From positions 57,553,554 through 57,617,553 of the forward strand of contig OX485803.1 in NCBI GenBank assembly GCA_950295325.1: a stretch of DNA of 64,000 bases. The letters run 5' to 3'. Source of the DNA: Polytrichum commune (Eukaryota; Streptophyta; Polytrichopsida; Polytrichales; Polytrichaceae). Of this stretch, positions 1 through 12,342 are shown piece after piece; the first letter of the stretch is position 1; each line of letters starts with the position of its first letter. A program made the position numbers and the translations under genes. The notes under the pieces are model-generated. The model saw only the letters and a program-made list of their open reading frames with translations. It had not been told where the DNA came from and did no database searches.

Positions 1-520
1 TATACATTAAAACTATAATAATTAGGCATAGTACCACCAGCTGCATTTATTGCCACTAAAAGTGATAACCATTCTCTTTTATTTAAAACCATTGTGTGAG
101 CTTTTCTAATGCCCCTCCTAGCAAAAACAACATCGTCCCATTATTATTTGCTTGGACACCCAACTCACCACAATTCCAAATTTGGTAAGGTTTGTAGTTG
201 TATTATTTATAAAGTTCCTTCAAGTTTTGCTAAAATCTAGCAACATTTTCTAAATTAAGAACCCTTCCTCTATGTATTCACCTCAAGAGATTCAAGTACC
301 TTCCAAACCGAGTTTGGATGTCTATAAACGAACTACTTCAGCCAAGATTTTTTAAACACTCCATTTGTAAAAGACGTCAACTTCGTTTGGGTTATTTCAG
401 CAACTTTTGATTTCAACTGAGAGGTGTTTAGAGGACAACCCCATCTCACAGTTTTTTGTATGCATGTGATGAGCTCTTCTCCTTTAGCCATAGTGAGGAA
501 AATTGCAGGACCTATTTTTC
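1..520 (-). pseudogene. decayed pogo-like (CENP-B/Tc5 HTH + DDE) transposase, cut by window edge
   Basis: Read on the minus strand, about 500-300 translates to a CENP-B-type helix-turn-helix: WGCPLNTSQLKSKVAEITQ, then SFTNGVFKKSWLK, a stop, and a RHP motif. This is the DNA-binding domain of pogo/Tigger/Jerky-type Tc1-mariner transposases. About 230-1 then gives pieces of the DDE domain: YKPYQIWNCGELGVQA, where active families have an N-A-D-E-T-G-like motif (the Asp is Gly here), and REWLSLLVAINAAGGTMPNY. Stops and frame changes separate the pieces, so it is not functional. The rest of the catalytic domain would lie left of the window. Family assignment is by eye; the order HTH then DDE fits. 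Confidence 0.72.
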
Positions 521-632
521 TGCTCTTAGTTTAGTTTTCGCATAGTAGTGGTGTCCCTAAGACTAGTTACAGGTCTTTCATATTTCTCTCAAACTTGCTC
601 CATTTTGGATCCATTGTCAAGGGTTGCCATAG

Positions 633-926
633 CTAATTGTGAAGTATGATCAATCCATTCATCTCTTCTTTTTCCACCCTCTTCTCCATTACTCTTCCGC
701 CCTTGTTTCTTGCAGGCTGTTTCAAATCTGGAAGTGGTGGCAAGTCACTTGACTCTCTTCTTATGACTCTCATACGAAGGGATATATGTCTCACACTGCC
801 ATCAGTAGGTGCATCAATGCACTTCCCCATGTTTTCTTCTTCTTCTCCACTTGCATGTTCTCCATAATCTAATTTTGATGCTCTTGAATTGTACAAGGCA
901 ACTGTGGGTGGATCCACCTTCCGCAT
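633..926 (-). other. 97-codon ORF just upstream of the pogo-like relic
   Basis: It opens with a real ATG and ends about 110 bp before the decayed helix-turn-helix on the same strand, so it may be the eroded N-terminal part of the same transposase or of a flanking unit. It is charged (EEEEN, KRVEKEE) and matches no domain I know. Further out (about 1110-1020) the same strand reads RAWALKEVGGASHFTDWIYK in another frame. I cannot assign a function. Confidence 0.2.
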
Positions 927-1947
927 TCTGTTGTTTTCAATTAATTACCTCTGCCATGGATTCTTTGTCGTCGCCGGATGGCATTGCGTGGTCCTTCATC
1001 TCATGCTCCCTGGAATGTTAAGTTGCCATACAATTTGTAGATCCAATCGGTGAAGTGGGATGCTCCTCCCACCTCCTTCAACGCCCAAGCTCGAGTCATT
1101 TGTCATTGTTGGTACTCTGATGCCGAGAATCAAAGGAGCTATGAGGCATCTCCATAGCTACACCATCCTCCACCTCTTGTTTGTTTCGTTTGCACAATCT
1201 TGTTCATGACATTCGGATTGTTCTTGCACCTCATGAATATCGTCATCATTGCAATTGCCATTGCTGCTCAATATTCTTAGGGAATGCATCTCCCACATTT
1301 GGAATTTACTTCTATCGTCATCCTTGCTGGAGCTGCTCTCTGGAACCCAACAATGCGGAGATTCATTATTCTTCACCATGTATTAGATTGGCATAGCAAA
1401 CAAAAATGCAATCACTTGAGTGATCTCCTCCCAAACATGCTACACTACACCTCACTCGAGGGGATTTCATTATAGCTTTTATCTCATTTTATGAAATATC
1501 TTTCAAGTGGATTTAGTTACTTTGGGCAAAAAGCAAAGAATGAGTGCCATTTCAAGCTTCAATAGAGAGTTAATGACTGTCGCATGCATTTTTTTCAAGC
1601 ATGACACCTCATGGATGCATGGGCGTTGAAATGAGGATGATCCACCACTAGCCTCGTGGCACCAATCACCACCATGTTCTTCATTAACCAAACCACATCA
1701 TGCTTAGCCATGTCTCAATTCAAACACTAATCTGCACTCTACATGAAGTCAATCCCACATATCTGCACCTTGTCATGGAGCTTGGTAACATCTACATTCA
1801 ACCAAGTTGTAACCCACATCTACCTTGCAATGAAGTTTAATATTTTTTGTTTCAATAATTACTCCCGGGGGTGGACTGTTCATACCATGTATGAACTAAT
1901 GTAAGTGTAAGAAGGGGCGTTATTTTTCTCTAGTGTACATAGTATAC

Positions 1948-2027
<80 letters not shown>

Positions 2028-2815
2028 CGTATTATTTTTCTCTAGCGTGTACGTTTGAAAAGGCACTTAAGAACTTTGAAGTAGAGATAGTTGTACAAAA
2101 TGGGGATCCTTGGTTTAGAGAAAACATTGACAATAAATGTGTTATTTTTATCCGATTCTCGTTTTCATTCATTGTTGTCATATGCTAGTAGTCCTTAATG
2201 ATTGCCCTATCCATTCTTGTTGGCGTTTGCATTCGGGTTTTAGGTTGTTACAAACTGTAGGCTCTTGGAGTGCTCATGAGCTCCCTTGAGTTTTGCTCTC
2301 TGGATTGTGGCTAAGTTATTGTGCTTTTGTTTTTGTTTGCTTGATGCAATCATTAAGGTACATGCTATGAATGAAAAAATATTCAATGACTTTTTGATTG
2401 GAAAGTGAAAGTGGATGTACATGTAATAAGTCTTATTAAATTCAAGATCTATATTATGTATATATAATGGAAGCATTTATTACATTACATTGAAAATCTT
2501 AGTAAATATTTGAGTCCATTTTCTAGCATGCCGTTAGTACATATACATTTGTTTTACTCTAGAAACTTTCCCCATATAGGGGGTTTAATTTCATAGCGAC
2601 CCATCCACACCATTTAGGTTTGCAATGAAGAGTCCACCCCCAATAAAATCTACATCTTACCAAATAGGAATTTAATTCACATCTACCTTGCGATGAAGTT
2701 GACTTTGTAGATGGGCCCAGATGGGCTCTTCATGTTGGGTTTTTTTAATTTTTAATTTTTTGGATTATTGTTGCTCCTTAATTTTGGCCTTGGTAACATC
2801 TATATCTATTCCACA
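927..2815. other. AT-rich intergenic DNA, no gene recognised
   Basis: Several ORFs of 60-80 codons occur on both strands but overlap each other and show no domain. The only clear structure is the GA microsatellite at about 1950-2024. Short stretches such as ccacatctaccttg occur twice (about 1812 and 2673), hinting at further relic repeats. Confidence 0.45.
1950..2024. repeat. (GA)n microsatellite
   Basis: About 37 perfect GA units in a row. Likely length-polymorphic. GA tracts can act as GAGA elements in plant promoters, but no gene starts nearby. Confidence 0.97.
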
Positions 2816-2818
2816 TAT

Positions 2819-3425
2819 GGGTGTAAGCATGGTAAAGTGGACCAAAAAAAATCCTCCAGTATACCAAAACCAAAATTATAAAGGTCTAATGCCCAAAAGT
2901 AAAAGAAATATTGTTAGTTTGGATTTATTTTATGGTGACGTCTATTGTTGTGTTAAAAACTCACATATAGAATATCAAGACAAGATCTTCATAACTTATC
3001 ATTAAAAGTAATCTCAAATGCAAATGGCTAAATCTAGTTTTGGACATAAATTTCATAATCTTAAATATTCTGAACTTAGATTTTTCATATTTTAATATTC
3101 ATTCTGAAATTGAGATCATCATCATATTTTCAAAAAAAACCAACTATTAAATATAATTTAATTATTATTTTAACAAATTTTAGACTTGAAACTTGTTCAA
3201 TATCACCTACTTGCACAACACTTGCACCATTCTCCTTGAATATATAGACTTTTCTCGGAAAAACATTTGTCAACATAAATTGCTTGGTGTTGTGAATTGA
3301 AGTGCTTTTTTTTGATGTTCATGATTTTTTCTTCACAAAATTCAAAGTTAATGTATAATTTTAAATCACTTTCACTTAAACCTATGCAGAGATTACGAGT
3401 TGTCCACTTTACTGTGCTTTCACTC
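2819..3425. mobile_element. non-autonomous TIR element, family K copy 1
   Basis: The left end reads GTAAGCATGGTAAAGTGGAC; the right end, inverted, reads GTGAAAGCACAGTAAAGTGG. A diverged full-length copy lies at 52791-53402 with better ends (GTGCAAGCATGGTAAAGTGG and ATGCAAGCACGGTAAAATGG), so the inverted ends are a family trait. Both copies are about 610 bp and align along their length. A minus-strand ORF entering from the right TIR is recognisable in both (STVKWTT..., SES-D-KLYINFEFCE). No transposase domain and no clean target duplication are visible, so the superfamily is open. Confidence 0.72.
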
Positions 3426-4728
3426 ATCTACCTGACAAGTTGTATAATGATTGCAAGTGTGTCACCCATATATGCATTGGATGAAATATTAAATTATTTC
3501 ATTGATATTGCATACACCAACCGCTATAGAAAGAAATTTCCACCTTAGCACTACTGGGATATTGATTTCTTTGAAAAACATATTATTAACAGAAGTCATG
3601 AGCATTCTAATATCCTTGAGCCAAGTTTGTGAGTTGGAGTTTGCGATTTGGTATAAGGGACACTCAAGGCCTCAAGTGAACATTGGTGCAACTTTATATA
3701 GTAAAAATTGACCAACTATAACACTCCAAATTAGTTGACCAGTTGGCACAAACTTGAACCACTAGTTGGTAAAAATTATTTAAATCAAACCGAATAAAAT
3801 GAAATTGTTTATCAACCAATTGCCATGATTAATTTGGTCAACTTGAATTTACACAAGAACCAATTGGATTTGTGAACCAGATTGCTCCTCATTATCTCGA
3901 CCAATTAATCTCCCCAACAACCATCTCAAAAGATTTTTTCTTAAATAAAATAAAATAAAATAAGTGTGTGTGTGTGTGTGTGTGAGAATAAATGACCGGT
4001 TGATCTAAATTTTTGGGCCGGTCACATCAACCGGTTGAATAAGCAAATTGACATGCATTTTAAGGTTGACAAATTGGTGCAAAAAAATAAAAATAAATGT
4101 TGTCTAATACCTGTCACACGCAATGGTGGCTCGCCAAATTGATGTATTTTTCAATGGCGAAGATCACTTTTGCGTCCAATGAAACAACCATGATGTATAT
4201 ATGATGCTAGGAGAGCACATTTCATATGTGCAAATTGATGACTTTTGCAATATGATGAAGGTCCATGCTTAATACCCCTCTCTTCAATATACATTAAATA
4301 CAAGTATTGAGCAAGTCATAAGATGCACAACTATATTTTGCTTCTATTGCATGAGAGTCTAAACTCAATTATCAAATATTGGTACTTATGCGAAGGGGAT
4401 CACTTCAATCCAATATTTTCTCAATATCATGGTCAACCATAAAGTGACAGGATCCAGGAATTGCAATAATAGAAGCAGACAAAAAAATGGACAACAAAAA
4501 ATTTAGGTAACATTCTCATATGAGAATGAAAAAGACCAAGACCTTGTAATGTACTTGCACCGCATTTATTAAACCCATGATAAATCCAACTATGTCACTA
4601 TTAGAATTAAACACTATGCTTTAGATTCCTTAAAAACAATGAACAATTATTCTCAGGTCTTGAACTTCAACCAGAAATTTGATGACCCCTTCCTCCTTCA
4701 AACAACAAAAACTAATTTGAATCTTGCA
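3426..4728. other. intergenic, AT-rich, no gene recognised
   Basis: Contains a TG microsatellite (3965-3984) and a stretch at about 3700-4080 with repeated words such as ttggtcaac, gaccagttgg and caaccggttga. Only fragmentary ORFs. Confidence 0.5.
3965..3984. repeat. (TG)n microsatellite
   Basis: About ten GT/TG dinucleotides in a row, next to a short TAAAA-type repeat (3943-3962). Confidence 0.95.
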
Positions 4729-4733
4729 AGTAC

Positions 4734-4988
4734 TGTTGATTCAATTGATTTACACATATACATATACACTTAGAATACACAACTAGTAAACTTAACAGTA
4801 GCTCTTTATTGCATAAACAAAATACATGAATGCCTATATGCTTGAGCCATAACTATCTATCTGCTATCTAAACTCTATTATGTAAACTTCTAAGTGTAAA
4901 AGCAAGCAACTAACTCACTATGCTTGTTTTCTATTGAAGTATATCCGCAGGTGGAAGAAAGCCGAAAGTCCTAGAAGAGAACTATCTA
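4734..4988 (-). repeat. truncated 3' LTR of the Copia element
   Basis: Matches 6127-6381 of the other LTR, then homology stops at the junction with protease sequence. Its outer end and target duplication (4729-4733) are intact, so only the inner side was removed. Confidence 0.88.
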
Positions 4989-6058
4989 TTGGTCATGAGC
5001 TCTTCGCTTGATTTTGATATCTCCTTTTCCTTGTACCCACAGGTTTTGTTCGTTAGCAATTGCCACCGGCCATGTGCCCTTGGGTATCTCCTTGAAGTTG
5101 ACAAATGCATCACGATTATCTGACATATGATCTGTGGCTCCAGCATCGGCATACCATACTTCTTCATTGGTGTTCTGCGCAAGTAATGCTGCCGACAATG
5201 GAGTTTGTAATATTGATTGTGTAACAAGAGCGAAGGTATCTCTTGACTCTATAACCCTTGCTATGCTTTTGCTTGTTTCTGGTCTTCTTTGTCCATATTT
5301 CTTGACTTTCTTTCTTGAGCATGCATCATCTTGCCACCAATAGCCAATCTCTCCACAGCCATGGCATCTTGATTTTTTTTTTCATTTCCTTGATGCACTC
5401 ATTGTTATATCTGCTCTCTCTGTGTTCATCTTTTCTGTTTCTTACTAACAATGCACTGTCAGTTTCTTCAATCTCTTTGGTTTTTAGCATTTTGTTCATC
5501 GCTTCTTCTTCGAAAACTCTCATGATTAGAGTTTTTTTTTGTCTTTTGCTCCGCTGGCATGCTCTTCCATGCGGTAAGCACATGTCTATACTTATTTCGC
5601 AAACTAGTAATCAATTTGCTAATGATTTGCTCTTCTAACATTTTCTGTCCAATGTCTTCAAGATTCTGTGCCATCATTTCAATCTTAGCTATATGTGTAG
5701 CAATGTTGTCTCCCTTGTTGAATTTATAATCAACAAATTGTTGTACTAACATAAACATGCTCTCAGCTGACACTTGCTCGTGTATACATACTAACCTCTC
5801 CCACATTTCTGCTGATGTCTTGCAGTTAATGATCATGCTGAGGTGCCCCATGTCGACTGACGTGGTGATAATCCATTTGCCAAGATTATATTTCTTCTTC
5901 CACGCTTCTTTGTCTTCAGCGTTTTCAAGTGGCGCAGTTCCATGGACAATGGTGAAAATCTCGCGTCCATCAAGTGCGATTCGGAGTTGATGTTTCCACA
6001 TGTTAAAATTCTTTCCCGTGAATTTGTATACTGCTCCTATATCTCCCTCTTTCTCCAT
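4986..6058 (-). pseudogene. Copia gag-protease remnant with two frame breaks
   Basis: From the ATG at 6058 the minus strand encodes a Copia gag N-terminus (VYKFTGKNFNMWKHQLRIAL, later MWERLVCIHEQ, of the UBN2/retrotran-gag type). The reading frame changes near a run of nine T (about 5531-5539) and again near a run of ten T (about 5373-5382). After the second break the frame holds a variant zinc knuckle, CHGCGEIGYWWQDDAC (Tyr where His is usual, wider last spacing), and the protease motif WYADAGATDHM. The frame ends at a stop at 4986-4988 that lies in the LTR, where the deletion joined the two. Both breaks sit in homopolymers, so sequencing error is possible for either; the pol deletion is real because the LTR is cut too. 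Confidence 0.85.
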
Positions 6059-6126
6059 TTCTTTTTCTCTCTTATTGTTGAAATCAATTGAACTCTTAAC
6101 TATCACAGCGCCGTGGGCCCATAACC

Positions 6127-6509
6127 TGTTGATTCAATTGATTTGCACATATATATATACACTTAGAATACACAACTAGTAAACTTAACAGTAGCTCTTT
6201 ATTGCATAAACATAATACATGAATGCCTATATGCTTGAGCCATAACCATCTATCTGCTATCTAAACTCTATTGTGTAAACTTCTAAGTGTAAAAGCAAGC
6301 AACTAACTCACTATGCTTGTTTTCTGTTGAAGTATATCCGCAGGTGGATGAAAGCCGAAAGTCCTAGAAGAGAACTATCTAGAAGAGAACTATCTAGAAG
6401 TTTACTATGATGTAAACAGAGTATTGTTGTAGTGACTTACTAGTTAGTAAATACAATCAATTAGTGACTTACTAATTGCTTGAACACAATTAATTACAAT
6501 GCACTAACA
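6127..6509 (-). repeat. complete 5' LTR of the Copia element
   Basis: 383 bp with TG...CA ends; abuts target duplication AGTAC at 6510-6514. The first 255 bp (plus-strand order) match the left LTR with few differences. The outer part contains a short local duplication (gaagagaactatcta). Confidence 0.88.
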
Positions 6510-6514
6510 AGTAC

Positions 6515-8379
6515 AGATTTCTGTTAGTTGTACTTTCGTTGCCAATATATTATTGTTTGATAATTGAGATTCAGGGTACTCCTAATATTTTGTTGTTTAG
6601 AGGGGTGATGAACTCGCCCTCTTCATTTAAGTTCATACATGGTGGGTGGTATGGGAACTTAGTGCAAAGTTAATTGGCAAATCCAATACGTACTTGAGAT
6701 GTACAAATTTCAGGATTGTAGATCTAGATTGTGCTCGTAGCCATGTAGTCATGTATTGTACAAAGCTCATGTGAATATCTTAGTCGTCTTGAAACTAAAA
6801 TTCTCGTGCTTATTAGTCCCTCGTGTAGGCTCCCCTCAATCATGTTGTTTATTGAATCCATAATGATCAACATATTTTGAACATGTTCTCCAATTTTTTG
6901 TTATTTGAGTTCAACAAAGTTGATTCTATGAATTTCTCATAATTTTTCGTTGTTATGTGAATGTTGATTTTCAAGTTTTGGAAGACAAAGATTTTGATGC
7001 TTGTAAGTTGAAAAGAACAAATTTTAATTCTATCATTAACCAACTTTGTGGAATGCTACATGAAAAATCACAATTTTTTGTTCTATTATGTCGTCTTGTG
7101 GTTTTACCACTAGTTAGACCAATCCATGAGGGTGATGTTCAATTATTGAAAACTAATTTTTTTTAATGGCTATATGGAAAGAGATTGTGTATTGTATGTG
7201 TTAATTGCCAAAAATGATGGTTCTTGACTTCATATTACAGATGAGACAATTAGCTTTTGGAACCAACATTGGCAACGTGCAAATCATTGAAATCTGAACG
7301 AATTGGATAAGGAAAAAGATTTGTTTAAATTTAAGAGTAAAATGTCCTCTGTTTGGGAGGGTAATCATTGAGCGACAACATGATTACACCACATTGGACG
7401 CCATCACATTATAAAAATATTATAATTTGAAACTTGTAGTTCTCTTGAATATAAAATAAAATAATTTCATAAAATTTATAAAAATAATTGGCAACTTCAA
7501 GATTATGGCCAATATTGCATAAATTGAAATATTATTGTTGATGTTGATATGATGATTAATATGAAACAAAAGATTTAATAATTTGATATTGGCTCCCATG
7601 GCAAGGAGTTGTGTTTTACTCGTATATAAATTCTATTCACTCTCAAATATATTATTACCTCGTCTTTCACGTAATTAGGCTACTATGGTTTTATCATTAA
7701 AAAGATGAATGAAATATGAATTTTCATATTTGGCATGTTATGTGCATCTAAAATCTCATTATGTTGGCTTTACATGATCTCATTAAAAAGAATTTTGTAT
7801 AAAAAATAACAATTATCAATTCATCTATAATGGCTAGATATGCTTGCATCAATATAACAAAGTCAACATGTGGATACAAAGGATAATACATTGAGTATCA
7901 TAATGATAATGAATTTAAACAAAAACACAAAAATATGAGGAACGATTTAATGGTTTATAATATATTGTCTTCTGAACAAATTTATGATTATTTTGAATCA
8001 AATGTTTCTGTAGCTTTAAGCCAAAAATTCAAAACATTAGGTTTATTTTAAGATTTTTATTGCAAAGGATGAAAATTTCTAACACTATTTTTCGTCAACC
8101 CCGTTATACTCTTGGAATTAAAATGTCTTATCAAGAAATTACTTAATGCGATCTTTTATATTAAGACCGCACTTTTGTTACACATTCATGAATTTTTTTA
8201 AAAGCTATCAAAGTGTTTTCATCTTGGATATTTATACATAAAGGTAAATTTTTTGGACATCAATTACAAACACGTGGTTACTGTTAAACAAAATTTAGAT
8301 AAAATTTTACATATATGGATCTTGGATATATGGATCTTTCAAGCTTATGCACATCACGTGATTATTTAAGTTGGTAGGA
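6515..8379. other. AT-rich stretch before the Helitron relic
   Basis: Contains a 69-codon plus-strand ORF at 6957-7166 (includes DFQVLEDKDFDACKLKRTNF) that I do not recognise, and many short reading fragments broken by stops. Part may be the eroded upstream end of the Helitron, whose first recognisable motif appears at about 8395. Confidence 0.4.
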
Positions 8380-11300
8380 AAAAAAAATTGCAATAATTCA
8401 TCAGTTAGGACCTCCAACTTTGTTTGTCACATTTACAGATGCCAAAAGCAAATGGCTTCCCTTACTTCAATGTTTGTATTATTTAATTTATGAAAATATG
8501 TTACTTCATTTAAAATTTTAGAATCTAAACACATTGCAAAGCTTATTCGATGTGATCTTATTGCATATGCACATTATTATGATCATCGTATGATTTTTTT
8601 CATAATCTATGCATAAACATTTTTGTTGGATTTTTTCTTTGCCATAAAATTTCAAAGTTATAAAAATGAATTCAACCATGAAGTTTTATGCGTGGCTTAT
8701 GCACCAATATATGGTGTATTCCAATAACACACCAATGTATGATCTATTCTAAGAACGCACCAATATATGATGTTCATTATGACAATGCACCAATGTATGA
8801 CGTCTATTATAAAGACAATAAATATATCACATGTGATAATGATAAAATATAACTTGCTCTTCTTGATGCACAAACACATTGATACAATTGATTTTTAGAT
8901 TCAAATTTTCTTGGACTTTTATTAAAAAAAATATATAAAAAAAACACAAATTCCATGAACCACATTAACGCGGAGTCTTCATTTACCGTAGTTTAATAGC
9001 AGGTTCGGCACAAAATAATTCTAAAAATAGATGCCTAAAATTATAGAATATTATTGGCATTTTTTGCCGAATATAAAATTAATTATTTTTCAAAATTGCC
9101 GAAAAGTGATAAATTTTTACTTCTCACTAGAGTTTTACTTACAATGGAAGCATATGTGAATTTTGAAAGAGAGAAGGTGCTCCTTTTGTAATCAAGCTCA
9201 CTTACATTAGTCCACAAAGAATATGGGTTACGAAGTAGCAAGACTCTAGGTGAGGCTTTTCAAATGTGTTGTACACAAATTTTTGGAGTCCAATTGAGCA
9301 TAGAAGATGAAGTTTTATAGAATTTTGTCCAACTAACAAAAGTTGAGAAATCAATCCTTCTTACACCTCCAACAAGTTTTGTGTCAAAATAAGTCTTTAT
9401 GCAAAAAATATGGACAAAACATTGCAGCCGTGTAAAGATCAAAAAATTAAAATGCGTTCATAACAATTTTTCGGAGCTCATTTGTGCATAGAATATCAAC
9501 TTTTTTGGAATTTTGTTGGTCCAAGAAAAGTTTAGAAATCAAGTAATCTTTCACCTCCAAGAAATTGTATGTCATTTGAAGATTCTATGCAAAAGTTATG
9601 CGTGTTATAAAAATGAAGTCTAACTAGGTGCTTCACCTCAAAGTGTACATATCCCATATGCATTGTTGAACACAACTCCACTCTACTTGCATAAAGCACA
9701 GAGCATTCTCAACTCTTCACTCACATCGTACTTGTCATTCAATGCAAGAGAGATGTATAAGATATAAGCTTAAATAGAAAATTAAAAATGAATTTAAGCC
9801 GAATTTTTAAAAATTAAAAAAGAAAATTGCTGAAAATATGTATATACTATTTTTAGGTGCCGAACCTACTTTTTGAACTTTAATTAAATATTAGGCAGCA
9901 AGTTGCCGAACCTGCTAGTAAACTACGGTATCTTTGAGGTTTTTTTTGTTAGTGGGTTTCACAAAAAGAAACCTACAAACAAAGGCTATATTTTTTGTAG
10001 TATTCTTAAATTTGCTATCCATAGATAAAATTGCTTTTATACGTGCTTTGCATGTAAACTTAAAAAATCCTACAATTTTCTTACAAAGATTTTGTAAAGA
10101 CATACATAAAATTTCTTCAGCATTTGTGTGGAAAATGTATGGCAATCAAATATAAATTATTTATTTAATACTTGATCCTTATGTTGCACCTAGTTATTGT
10201 GTTGGGTATTTGATAAAAATTGACAAGTCAATGACCAAAACATTAGAAATCATAATAAAAAAATTGGAATGACAACAAAATAGAATCAAGTATGCAAAAT
10301 CAAAAAATGAAAAGTAGTTTTCTTAATTTGCAACAAATGTCAGGACATAAGCCACATATATAGTCTTATCTATCATTTTATATCATGCATCTCATACATT
10401 CAAATTTATCAACACTTCTCCATTGCAAGAACGTGCACTTGTATTCGAAATACCAAATTATTTAAAATACTATCTTTAGCCTCCACAATTGTTATGTGCC
10501 ATTTGAGTATTGACAAATATGTTTAATAATGTGAATGTCTATTAATCTATTCTACTTATTGAGTTTGTTGCCAATCATGATTCCAAAAATATTAATAACA
10601 AAATCACATATAATTTAATATGTTCATTACAATGAACATCGTGATTCCAAAAATTATTCTAGAATAACTTTATTACATGTTTATAATTTTGATAATGAGT
10701 TTACTCTCAAATGTGATCACTCAAATATCATTTAATAGTGATAAAACTACAGTACATTTAAGTCATTTTATTTTTCTTAATTATAAAGATCTACCATCTT
10801 TGAGCTCAAAACAAATCAATAGTTTGTTTAGAAAAAACTATGATTAGCTACAACTATTGAAGTTGGATGAAATTTCATTGATAGGGAAATGGATTTCGAA
10901 CTTTACCAATCTTAAGTTAAGCTCAATTAAACGAATACACATGAAGTCCTTTGAAAATTTTGATGTTATTATGACATGTGATTTTTATCAAGTTCAACAT
11001 GTTCGTGACACTAGAGTTTTTAAAACCAACAAAAATAACATTGATAGTCTAGCATCAATTTTTGCATGGAAAATTTCAAATCCCACAAATTTGAAACAAA
11101 TCATGTGTCAAAGTGATCAACTATTTATTGACATTTTTTATCATTTTCAAACAACATCACAATCACAAGGTGATGTGGATTTCAGAAATCATCATTGCCT
11201 ACGTACACCACCAAATGATTCAAAATTTTCATTTTTATATTACATAAATGATGCAAGGCTTAGACATAATAAATATACATTTGTCCAAAGTGAAGGAGAT

Positions 11301-11420
11301 GTCTACATATTTTGTACACAAGATCAACATCATGACACATGTCCAAAATTATTTCACTTGTAAATCGATGCAAATTTCACAGCGGGATTGCATTCAAAGA
11401 TTTGTGTAAAAGAATTTGCG
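8380..11420 (+). pseudogene. decayed Helitron Rep-helicase, split by a TIR element
   Basis: Plus-strand fragments follow the order of a plant Helitron protein. In about 8395-8480 QLGPPTLFVTFTDAKSKWLP matches the Helitron_like_N start; about 8539-8592 gives LIRCDLIAYAHYYDHR; about 8672-8720 gives NHEVLCVAYAPIYG; about 8860-8877 gives DAQTH. The Pif1-like helicase part is an open frame at 10857-11363: LDEISLIGKW (Walker B), CDFYQVQHVRD (normally GDFYQ), LKQIMCQSDQLFI, CLRTPPNDS. After a stop, FTAGLHSKICVKEF continues to about 11415 and then breaks off. Walker A is not visible. Stops, frame changes and an inserted element (8984-9930) make it dead. No CTRR end or terminal hairpin found. Confidence 0.8.
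8984..9930. mobile_element. TIR element, family G copy A, inserted in the Helitron
   Basis: Inverted ends: TACCGTAGTTTAATAGCAGG at left, and TACCGTAGTTTACTAGCAGG at right when inverted, continuing TTCGGCA on both. 947 bp, no transposase. Inside, a segment beginning at 9273 recurs imperfectly at about 9461 (period about 188 bp). The right subterminal part (ctttaattaaatattaggca) matches the corresponding part of the copy ending at 50793, so all belong to one family. No perfect target duplication seen (flanks gtcttcatt and tctttgagg). Confidence 0.8.
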
Positions 11421-12342
11421 GGATCTTGGAGCTTTAAGGTTTAACAAGTATTCACATGGGGAAAATGCTTTTGTTAAAATAAATCCAACTGTTAAATTCA
11501 GAGTTTAGTGACTATTATCATAACAAGAGGATCATCAATTTGACAACCAAGATACTGTAGGAAAGCATCAACACTTCCTACTTTCTCTCCTCAAACCTTA
11601 GAAATGAGTTCAGAGTAGTAGCTACCATAATTACTATATTCTTAATAAGCAAGGTGAAAAGGATTCAGTGAGCCTTCAGGACACTGGGTGTGAGGTGGTC
11701 ACTACTAAATTGTTTCCATTTGAACTCTTTGTGACGGTGTTGCAGTCAACCATTCTTCTGATTTTTTCAGAGGAACTTCTCTTGGCTTCATGCACAGGCT
11801 GCTCAAACGATCTGTAGTCACCCTTGCCCATGTTCTCATGCCCAATCTGAAAACACATCTAAATGGCACAACCAGGCAACCAAATTTGATGATGTTATCA
11901 ATCCTTTGGAAAAGGCGAGTTTCGGTTTCAATAAGAGGCCAAATTACAACTGTATGTGGCCTAAATCTGATCCAGTTTCATTATTGAGGTCACCACATAC
12001 CTACCATGATATAAATATGAGGAAGACACTCACGTAAACTGCACCACAGCTGTAACACAAATGCATACCTGCACAAGAGTCTTAAATTAAGCACTTGCTT
12101 TATTGCCTACTTGAAGTGAATCAAAATCCCCAGCATATACTTCCTTTGAATTGATCAAACTCATACAGGGTATGTATCCAGACTCTCCCTAGCCATTGCA
12201 TGCAATGATGCCACCCAGCTTTACAGCGAGGCCAAGACACAATTTGGGAGACCGGTGAAGATGAATAAAAAATCATGCAGACTCTGGCACAAACTTCTCT
12301 TACACATTAGGCCAAAAAATAATTTAACTGTCAGAACATGAT
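11421..12342. other. intergenic; downstream of the 125-residue gene
   Basis: No gene recognised. As the gene at 12343-13101 is on the minus strand, its 3' untranslated region should lie in roughly the last few hundred bases here. Confidence 0.5.

Larger units (their letters stand above)
4734..6509 (-). mobile_element. internally deleted Ty1/Copia LTR retrotransposon with 5-bp target duplication
   Basis: Two direct repeats, 4734-4988 and 6127-6509, are near-identical over about 255 bp. The right one is a full LTR of 383 bp; on the plus strand it begins TGTTGATTC and ends CACTAACA. The element is flanked by AGTAC on both sides (4729-4733 and 6510-6514), the 5-bp duplication expected for Copia. 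The coding strand is minus: 6127-6509 is the 5' LTR, followed by GGTTATGGGCCCACGGCG, a candidate primer-binding site I could not match to a tRNA with certainty. The internal region is only about 1.1 kb (gag plus the start of protease). Integrase, reverse transcriptase and RNase H are gone, as are about the first 128 bp of the 3' LTR, consistent with one deletion. Confidence 0.9.
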
